This document shows positions 55,852 through 64,000 of a stretch of DNA of 64,000 nt, one piece after another. The notes under the pieces are model-generated. The model did not search any database and was not told where the DNA came from. It saw only the letters and a program-made list of their open reading frames with translations. The DNA is from Ulota crispa. Taxonomy: Eukaryota > Streptophyta > Bryopsida > Orthotrichales > Orthotrichaceae. Every line of letters starts with the position of its first letter. Positions within the stretch are counted from its first letter, which is position 1. Both the position numbers and the translations under genes were made by a program. The stretch is from the NCBI GenBank assembly GCA_963920765.1, contig OY987242.1:17632002-17696001 (forward strand). The letters run 5' to 3'.

Positions 55852-58800
55852 ATGGCGATGGCGATGAGAGGCCTCGTTTCGTTACCCCCGCATCCCGACG
55901 GGGACGGGAGGTTGGGAGTAGATTATGACCTTAGCGAGTTGACGGGAGCTTGGCAAGACCGGGCTGTCGGTGATGGAGATATCGAGCCTGACATTGGACT
56001 GGACGAGCTTTATCACATATTGCAGGAAGATCCAACTTCGGTGAGGGTGCTCGTCTCTTCCATCTCTTTGCATTTCCTTTCTGCAGGGACGAAGGTTTTA
56101 GGGTTATGCAGTGGTGAATTGGTCGTAGCGTATGTGCGTTTAGGTCTCGAGGTTTAGGGCTTGTGCTGGAAGTGATGTTTTGAAGCTTTTAGAGGCCAGA
56201 TGGGAGGAGGTGTGGAGGGGAGGGAGAAATGTTCGTGGATCTTGTAGGTATTTTGTCTTAGCTCGAGCTGATTTTTTGGATTTCTTCCAGGCGCTTGAAA
56301 AGTTCCAGGCCGCCTCTAAATCGAATAAAGAGGTGGATCTTGGTGAGGCTGTGCTTGCTCTCGGCCCTCCTCCATTGCACCAGGAACCCGAGATAGCGCC
56401 GCAGACACCTGTAGTGCCCGAGGGGCACCATATCTTGATGCTGGCTCCTTCAGCAACCGATGTCAGACAAGAACGCTCGAGGCACCATGATTTGCACCAG
56501 AGTGGAGAAGGTTAGTGCACTAGGCATATTCCAAGGCGCATGAGCTCTTGTCCATTGGAGATGTGTGTGTCCATGTTACGGCGGTCTGTTTTTGTCTTGT
56601 GAACTGGTGGCCGATCAAAGAAAACGGTGATCAGGTCTGTTTTGTCCATGTCCAGTTGCAAGAAGTCGATGCTGCAGATATACTTTTTGACCGAAGAAAA
56701 GCTGGACTGGCGATAGGACTGCATTTGCTAAATTCTGGTTCCGTAGACAACGGCGATCGATATTGGCAACTAATTACAGAGAGGCAGACAGGATTATATA
56801 TAGCCGGAGTGTATGGCAGACAGCAGGCTTCTTTATGAACGTGTCGACGGTGGAGAAGCCTCAACTTAACGAGAAGCTCATGAATTCATTTTTTCTTGCA
56901 TAGCAGGGCTGGAAGACACCTCCGAGGAGGTGATTTCGTTCGAGAACGGGGACCGGTACACCAACCAGATTTATTACGAACCGCTGAATCTGGAGGATGA
57001 GGATCTGGATTTTGAGAGGCCGCAGCAGAACGACGGGTCTGTGCTGGCGTCGAACTGGACGTACCCCGAAGGGGTGTCACCAGACGTGTCGAGGCCCAGT
57101 CGTTCCAATTCCAGCTCGCCTGTGGCCATGTTTGACAGTTACAACATGTCGAGAAACGAAGACAGGGTCAGAAGTACGTTCGAGGGGAACAGCGTCGTGG
57201 GAAACGCTCGGGCGTCCGGCGTTCTCGGCGGCAAGGCCATCGTGGATCTGACGAGCGATGGTAGCGACGGAGACGAAGAGGAATCTGAGTTGAGGGAGAT
57301 AGGTGGGATGCCGCGAGGGAAACGGAAGCTGCCCAGCTGGGCTGGTGAAAGGAAGAGGCCACGGGAAAGTGCAGACGGGTTTCCATTTCAACCTAGTGAT
57401 CCCTCGTCTGCGAGATTTGTCCAGCGATATACGCACTTGACGAGCAAGGCAGCGGCAATGTCTCTTGCTTCGATTCGATCTCGGCCGTTGGTTCCGAGCG
57501 CTCCGGGGAAGTCTTCGGCGTTGAGGAATGTGGAGTCGTCTGTGACCAGTGCCACAGCGCTGGGAATTATGGCAGCCACCGAAGCGCAGAGAAGGGGGGT
57601 AAAGTACAGGCCTGAGAGTTTCGCGAACGAGTTCGTACGAGCTCATATGACTCAGAGGATTGGGTCGGGCGAGGTGAGCACATCATATGAGAGGAGTACG
57701 GGTAGGGTGTTACCCGGGACCATGAGCTCATTCGCAGGGTTGAGGGATGGGATACGCCTGGCTGCAGTGGCGGATCAACGACTGCATGGCGTGGTGGACC
57801 CTGCGAAGCGGAGCGAGGAGCTAGCAACCCAAGCCGTTTTCCAGGTACTGGCGACCGCGTGTCGATGAAAGGGACATTTTGTGGGGTCCGAGCGAAGGTG
57901 TCTGAGGATACGTCCTACCGGCGTGATCGCCGACGGACCGAGGCACTCCGTGGGCGCTGCGTGGTTGTGCATTTTGGCATGGGCAGTGTGTTGGTGTGCC
58001 CCTTGGGGGGGTCCTGCGCTTGGTCGCAAGCCAGTGGTGGTGCTGAGGCGCTGGAATGAGCTTTGGATGTTGTCGCGCCGGATCCCTGATACGGGTCGGG
58101 GTGGTGTGTCGTAGATTGGGGGATATGACGAGAGCGGATGTGTTGGATGATGCGATGTTATGTTCTGATTATGGTCGTGCGCTGTCGTTGGCAGGCGTTT
58201 GCGTTGGCAGATGAGCAGGAAGAGTCGAGCCCCGACGAGGAGCTTCTGTCGATGACACTGCTGAAGCATCAGGTGCGAATGATGGGAACTGGTTTGTGGT
58301 GTTGTGTGGTTCCGATGGTGGCCAAAGGGTGGAGTTGGTGTGGGTATGCGGAAGTGGATGCGAGTATGACGAGAGGGTTTTTTTTGGTTGGGGTGTTTTG
58401 GTGCAGAGGATAGCGCTGTCGTGGATGGTGCACAGAGAAAGCGGAAGGAACGGGCCATGCGGTGGCATTTTGGCGGATGACCAGGTGAGATTTTGTTGGC
58501 AGAGAGCTGGGTCGCGGTGTTGTCTCAGGAATGGTTGATTTGCGGTGGTGATTAGCGAGTGGGTGGAAAGCGTGGAGGGATGATTGCTAACCGGCAGGTG
58601 GTAGCAGGGGCTCGGGAAGACNNNNNNNNNNNNNNNNNNNNNNNNNNNNNNNNNNNNNNNNNNNNNNNNNNNNNNNNNNNNNNNNNNNNNNNNNNNNNNN
58701 NNNNNNNNNNNNNNNNNNNNNNNNNNNNNNNNNNNNNNNNNNNNNNNNNNNNNNNNNNNNNNNNNNNNNNNNNNNNNNNNNNNNNNNNNNNNNNNNNNNN

Positions 58801-61677
58801 NNNNNNNNNNNNNNNNNNNNNAGAAGAAGGGAAAGGGCAAGGGGAGAGGGGAGGGGGCGGACGGCGAGGGTTCGATTTCTCCGGACGCGGGGCCTCTGGC
58901 ACGGGTGGCGTGGTTCAGAGTGGTTCTGGACGAAGCGCAGAGCATAAAGAACCACCGGACGCAGGTGGCACGGGCAGCGTGGGGGCTGCGGGCGAAGAGG
59001 CGGTGGTGCCTGAGCGGGACGCCGATCCAGAACTCGATAGACGACCTGTACAGCTACTTCCGGTTCCTGCGGTACGCTCCGTGGGACGTGTACAAGAAGT
59101 TTCAGCACGACATCAAGGAGCCGATCAGTCGGAATCCGAACGAGGGGTACAAGAAGCTGCAGGCGATCCTGAAAGCGGTGGTGCTGAGGCGCACGAAGAG
59201 TAAGTGGCGAGGCGAACATGCGAGGGTGCTAGTTGCGTGGATGATTAATGATTGGTGATCGGGGGCGGGGGCGGGGGGGGAAGTGTGAATGGTTGGTAAT
59301 GTCTGACGGTGGGCGGCGGTTTTCCTGTGAGGGCCGTTTTGCATGGGGTGGTGGAGTAGGCGCGGGGAGCATGGTCGGGAGGAAGGCTTTGTTTTGCGAT
59401 GTGGATGGATGCTGTGCATGCGGTGGAGGGTGGCGGTGCTTGGGTTTCTGAGTTTGGGTTGGTGTTGTGCAGCGTCTTTCATCGATGGGAAGCCGATAGT
59501 GAATCTACCTCCGAGGATCGTGAACCTGCAGCAATCAGAGTTCAGCCTGGAGGAGCGGTCGTTTTACTCGAACCTGGAGGCGGAGTCTCGGGCGCAGTTC
59601 CAGGTAAGCAACGAGCAATATGGTGGATGTGGAGATGCTGGTCGGTGCAGTCCAGAAGGTGGACGTCGTCGTATGGGAGGCGTGAGTCGGTTGTGGGAGG
59701 GGTTTGCGGCGTCGTGGTTTTTTCGGACACGCGGAGCGAGGTCGGAGGATGGGGCGTGGTGGCGATCCCCCGGGGTTTTTGGGAGCGTAGGAGTCGTAAG
59801 TGGCGTAGATGTGGTGGGTGTGCTCGAAGGCAGGAGTGACGGAACGCGTGGTGGGTGAATGTGCAGGTGTATGCTGCGGCAGGAACGGTGCAGAACAACT
59901 ACGTGAACATTCTTTGGATGCTACTGCGGCTGCGGCAGGCGTGCGATCATCCGATGCTGGTGAAGAAGTGCGAGAAGAGCGAAGCTTTTCACAAGACGAC
60001 GTTGGACGCGGTTCGGAAGCTGGCGCCTCCTCAACGCGCGGAGCTGACCCAGTGCTTGGAAGGCGGTTTGGGGTTTTGCCACATCTGTCAGGTATTTTGT
60101 GAGCGTGGTGGGTGCCGCAATGCAGGAGCGCGGGGGTGTTGCGGGGCAGTGCCGGGATGGCGTGTTCCGGAGGATGGGGATTGCAGAGAGGTTGTAGATC
60201 GAGGGTGTTTCGAGCAACTAGTAGCGGAGAGGCAGAGGGAGCTTGGTATGGGTGGTCTGGGAGTGTGCAGAGTGTCGGGATGCGGTGGGTGAGGCGGTGG
60301 GGCTATGTGGTTTGTGTAAGGTGGTGGGTGCGTGGGCGGTAGAACGGGACGGGGTGGTTGGGATGGTTTTGGACGAGGAGAGGGAGGCTCTGATACACAT
60401 GTGCGTGACCATTTGGTGCGTGGGGTGTTTGCAGGATGCGCCGGAGGAGCCGGTGGTGAGCATATGTGGGCACGTGTTCTGCAGACAGTGCATATCGGCG
60501 CAGATGGGGAACGGCGACGACGCGACATGTCGGTTTCCGAAGTGCAAGAAGGGGCTGAACTCGGGGCTGCTGTTCACACTGGCGGCTTTGAAGGACGCGG
60601 GCGTGGGCGGAGAGAGCGGCGGCGTCGGGGATGGGGAGACGGGCGGCGCGGGTGGCAGAACGGCGGCGGAAACCAGTTGGAACACGTCGTCGAAGATCGA
60701 TGCGGTGATCAGTACGTTGCAGGCGCTGCCGAAGCTGAGCGTGGTGGTAGAGGATGGGAAGATTGTGAAGGGAGCGAAAGCAGAGAAGCTTCTGAAAGCC
60801 GAAGGCGTGGAAGCGAAGGAGGGCGAGGGCGAGGGCGAGGGCTTGGGGTCGGCGATGACGGTGGCGTCGGAGTGGAGTGGAAGCACGGTGGAGAAGGTGG
60901 ATTCGACGGAGAAAGCGATCGTGTTTTCGCAGTGGACGAGCATGCTGGACCTGCTGGAGACGCAGCTGAAGGACGTGGGATTCTGCTATCGAAGGCTGGA
61001 CGGCACGATGTCGGTGGTGGCGCGAGATCGAGCGGTGTCGGATTTCAACAGTCTGCCAGAGGTGCGCGGCGATGTGATGGTGGTGGGAGTGGTGTGAGAG
61101 AGGCGTGTTGTTTTGGTGGTGGAAGGTGTGGGAGTGGGCTGGGTGGATCGGGCGGTGAAGTCTGAGGTGGGGGTGGTACGGTGGATGTGGCAGGTGACAG
61201 TGATGATCATGTCTCTGAAGGCGGCGAGTCTGGGGCTGAACATGGTGGCCGCGAGCCACGTGCTGCTGCTGGACGTGTGGTGGAACCCGACGACGGAAGA
61301 TCAAGCTATCGATCGAGCCCATCGCATCGGGCAGACGCGGACAGTGAGGGTGTCGAGGTTTACGGTGAAGAACACGATCGAGGATCGTATCTTGGCGTTG
61401 CAGGTATGGCCGCAGTCCATCCGGGAGTCGGGATGTGGTGGGGAGTGTCATGAGCGCATGGAGTGCTGAGTTGGGGTGGGGGGCGTGTGTGGGTTGCGTT
61501 TCCGTGTGATGTTTTGGTTGTTGAGTTGGGTGGAAGGGGACGGATGGTGACGAGAGGGCGGGCATGATGCAGGAGCGGAAAAGACAGATCGTGGCATCTG
61601 CGTTCGGGGAGACCGGGGGAGGCGAGAAGGGTTCTCGGCTGACGACGGAGGATCTTCGGTACCTGTTCCGAGTGTAA
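55852..61677 (+). CDS. SNF2-family chromatin-remodelling ATPase with internal RING finger (CHR27/CHR28-like)
   Basis: Exons: 55852-56040, 56291-56510, 56907-57844, 58195-58272, 58407-58484, 58608-59199 (with 200 N), 59473-59603, 59867-60091, 60435-61061, 61194-61403 and 61573-61677. They give 1130 codons counting the Ns, in one frame. Order: acidic, disordered N-terminus; GGILADDQ then GLGKT (Walker A) split by intron 5; DEAQ box at about 609-612; RRWCLSGTPIQNSIDDLYSY; RLRQACDHPMLV; a C3HC4 RING starting CHIC (813-816), with CGHVFCRQC and CRFPKC, inserted between the ATPase lobes as in RAD5/RAD16-type proteins; then AIVFSQWTSMLDLLE, LDGTMSVVARDRAV, LGLNMVAASHV and HRIGQ (1069-1073). The end, KGSRLTTEDLRYLFRV, matches the plant CHR27/CHR28 (FRG) branch. 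Role in that branch: nuclear DNA-dependent ATPase with possible ubiquitin-ligase activity, linked to RNA-directed DNA methylation through SUVR2. Short GT-rich introns. Confidence 0.94.
58622..58821. other. Assembly gap (200 N)
   Basis: Exactly 200 unknown bases inside the ATPase core exon, between the Walker A motif and a Lys/Gly-rich stretch before the DEAQ box. The round number suggests a placeholder, not a measured length. Confidence 0.98.
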
Positions 61678-62972
61678 GGGCGGCTTTCGACATGCGTCCG
61701 ATTATTTTTTTGCAGCACTAGCGTTTTCATTATTGGAATCCGAAGCTGTACGCTTTGTGCCAGTGTTATCACTCTCCCATTTGGTTTAGGTAGTCTTTTT
61801 TTGGGACGGTGCAAATCATTTTTGGAGGGGGTCTATTTTGCCATACCTTGGCTTGGAGGTTGATTGGGAGTGGTAGTCACTATCTTGGCGACAGAATAGT
61901 TTGTCAAGGTAGGTCACTTTTCGGAACTTGGGATTGATTAATAGTCAAATTCGGAACTCGCTTTTCTGATTTTGATTAGGGTAGTGGCGGTTTGAAGTAG
62001 TTTTGGAAAGCATGTGTAGTTAATTGACCAGAGAGGCATTCCTTTCTTCGTCGTGTATACTAGGCTGTCTTGAAATAGAGGCGGGATTGAGTTTTACCTG
62101 TTGATTATTTCGGGCTTTTGAAATCTAACCTTGAGTGCTGTGCAAAGTCGCTGGTTTTGGGCAGTACTGTGGTAGGCAGTGTGCGGTGCAGGCTGATTAT
62201 GGTAGAAGTGCACCTTGTGATCTTGCGTTAGCGTTGCAGTGATTGATTTCGTGGCGAGTTACAAAATCTCTGCGCACCGAAAGAATTGTAACTTAAGGAA
62301 TAATGACCTAACAGAGAATGGGTATTCAATAGCTTGCCCCAACATTCATTGCCGTATGTCAGCCCCAAAGATTTCGAACTCACTATGCGGTCTTAAGAAA
62401 AATCTGCGAGACTTTGACCTCTTATCAAATTTTTATACAATACTCAAATGCGGCTCTTGGACATCAACTATGGATGCTAAACACGTTAACACCCATTGTT
62501 GAGTTTAGTGATCATCTTAATATTTACAATTTCTTACGATTTCATCTATGCAGGAAAGCTAGTAGACTTTGGCATTCTCTCTGACAAGGCCACTAAATTG
62601 TGACTTTCATCGAATGCTGACTTTGGTGTTATTGAATAATTCTCAAATAAGTGTAATTGCTCATGTAAGCGGGGTGTGTATTCCATTAAAATTGCTGAAA
62701 GTGCTGAATATACTGACAAACTACAACCTGGAATCAAATTCGCTCCCAATTTGAATTTCTTAGAGGTCAACATGTGCACTTGTGGCCATGGGTTAGTGAT
62801 GTGGACGATGGTGAAGGTGCTTAGCAATATAGTACATGGTGGGGGCTAATTGACCTCATTGTTACTTGGGTACCCTAGGTCAGAAACATGTTGCTTCTTT
62901 AAATGGTTTACTTCTTGTTAGAGGCATTAACAATGGAATATGCCACCTAAATCCATAATGCTTAACCCTTAA
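61678..62972. other. 3' flank of the SNF2-RING gene and spacer
   Basis: 3' untranslated region by position, then AT-rich sequence with no recognised gene. Confidence 0.5.
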
Positions 62973-63702
62973 CCCCTCACCGCCCATGGACGTTCACGAG
63001 TATCGCAGAATATGTTCTTGGATGAACAAAATGTCAACATTTTGATAAGTTGCATCAATTTTTTTCGGCCCACGGACGTTCACGAGTATCGCAGAATATG
63101 TTCTTGGATGAATAAAATGTCAACACTTTGATGACTTGTATTAATTTTTTTAAATTGTACAAATTCAAACTAGATATGTTAGAGATCACATAGGAAAAGA
63201 AAACACAACAATATCACTTATGGATTGATAGATTATAACATTTGATCAAGAGGGTGTTAAAATTGTGAAAGTGATTTGAAATCTTTCAATCCTCTTTTCA
63301 CATCTCAAATTTAAAATTGAGGATATCAAAAAAATATGAGTATGTAAAGTACAATATGTGTGACCCTAATCAATTTACGGCTTTTTAAAATCTACTCTAC
63401 AACTTTTTAAATTAATTTTCTAATGTGATTGTTTCTCCAAGTTCTAGTGTACTTTAGGCTCATTTCCAAGAGCCTTTAACACTAGAAAGTGAAGATTTGC
63501 AATGGACACCCTTGCACAAAATCTTAAATAGAGAAATCATAATTAGTCATTTTCAAAATCATACTTTTTATACTAGAACAAGATTTCAATCAAAATAATT
63601 TTAAAAAATAACCAATAAAAATTAATCTTCAAGAAAAGTAAAAAAAAATCCAAATTAAAATGCAGGGTGGATAGTTTTGGTCCCCTTGGGCGGTGAGGCG
63701 TG
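62973..63702 (-). mobile_element. piggyBac-like non-autonomous element A3 (inverted)
   Basis: About 730 bp, the reverse complement of A1/A2 in its interior (GACACCCTTGCACAAAATCT and GTCATTTTCAAAATCA). Left end CCCCTCACCGCCC after TTAA (62969-62972); the right end reads back as CCTCACCGCCC but its last bases and TTAA have mutated. It is longer than A1/A2, partly because of an 86-bp tandem duplication near 62983-63154. Confidence 0.8.
62983..63154. repeat. 86-bp tandem duplication inside A3
   Basis: Two copies of a unit containing GGACGTTCACGAGTATCGCA and ATATGTTCTTGGATGAA, 86 bases apart, with few differences. Confidence 0.85.
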
Positions 63703-64000
63703 AACGTCGTAGCAACAAATTTGTGGCTTTTGGATGATTGAAAATTGCTGTAGACAGTGGAATAATACTTTTTTTCATCTGAGATTCCGTTGGGATGTAG
63801 TTAATGCAATCTAGAACATGTAGATGAATAGTTTTTGCATGCACTGTGTTCACAAGAGGCCCCACTTGCCAATTGAGTAGTAAAAATGCATTTTCATGTC
63901 GTGTATTTGAAGTTTTGAGGATCTTTTTACCAACACTCAATATAAGCTACTAAAACAATGTGTATTGAGTTTGAGCATAACTAGTAATAGAAAGTTTACC
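63703..64000. other. Terminal spacer
   Basis: No gene or paired repeat recognised in the last 300 bases. Confidence 0.4.

Noticed and set aside
58559..59203. 214-codon frame running through the N gap
   Set aside because: It is in a different frame from GLGKT and DEAQ; it exists only because Ns contain no stops.
60303..61814. 503-codon open frame on the minus strand opposite the SNF2-RING gene
   Set aside because: It is antisense to exons with clear helicase motifs. The translation is His/Pro/Arg-rich, as expected from a GC-rich reverse strand, and no domain is visible.
1..64000. tRNA, rRNA genes or CRISPR arrays
   Set aside because: I saw no tRNA-like box A/B pairs, no rRNA words and no spacer-repeat arrays; the tandem repeats present are minisatellites.

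Overview
The window looks like nuclear DNA of a land plant. It carries intron-split genes of plant-specific families: an OEP64/TOC64-type outer-membrane receptor, an A-type cytochrome P450, a VGT/xylose-symporter-like sugar carrier, a SNF2-RING ATPase of the CHR27/CHR28 type, an F-box protein and a class III peroxidase. These sit as GC-richer islands in very AT-rich, transposon-filled spacers. Nothing here fixes the species. The gene repertoire and F-box style would suit a seed-free plant (bryophyte, lycophyte or fern), but that is inference.

Layout. 1-3.6 kb: decayed Ty3/gypsy retrotransposon on the minus strand, with an unusual PHD-like zinc finger after the integrase. 3.9-7.3 kb: small inverted-repeat elements and a class III peroxidase pseudogene whose last two exons are separated by an 829-bp near-perfect hairpin. 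9.8-15.1 kb (minus) and 16.1-26.0 kb (plus): two head-to-head OEP64/TOC64-family paralogues, both reconstructed exon by exon. The first has 13 exons, 593 aa, an intact amidase triad and TPRs. The second has 10 exons, 517 aa, has lost both catalytic serines and the TPR domain, and has introns swollen by transposons. 26-35 kb: gene-poor repeats. 35.2-36.4 kb: broken F-box gene. 37.9-40.8 kb: foldback elements. 41.2-42.7 kb: intronless sugar transporter. 43-44.4 kb: tandem LTR-like repeats. 49.1-51.1 kb: two-exon P450 (minus). 52-55 kb: AT-rich spacer with minisatellites. 55.9-61.7 kb: SNF2-RING gene interrupted by a 200-base run of N. 62-64 kb: spacer with another transposon copy.

The most striking non-genic signal is a set of at least seven non-autonomous DNA elements flanked by TTAA whose ends begin CCCCT, the signature of the piggyBac superfamily. 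Within each element the two ends match, yet the end sequence differs from copy to copy, even between copies sharing the same interior. Several other small families are also present: Stowaway-like with TA duplications, one Tourist-like element nested in a larger one, and a family ending in AACACCATATT.

The genes do not form a pathway or cluster. The only local relationship is the inverted duplication of the OEP64/TOC64 pair, separated by a 1.03-kb shared upstream region. All exon boundaries were read by eye from splice sites, frame continuity and family knowledge; no search was run.
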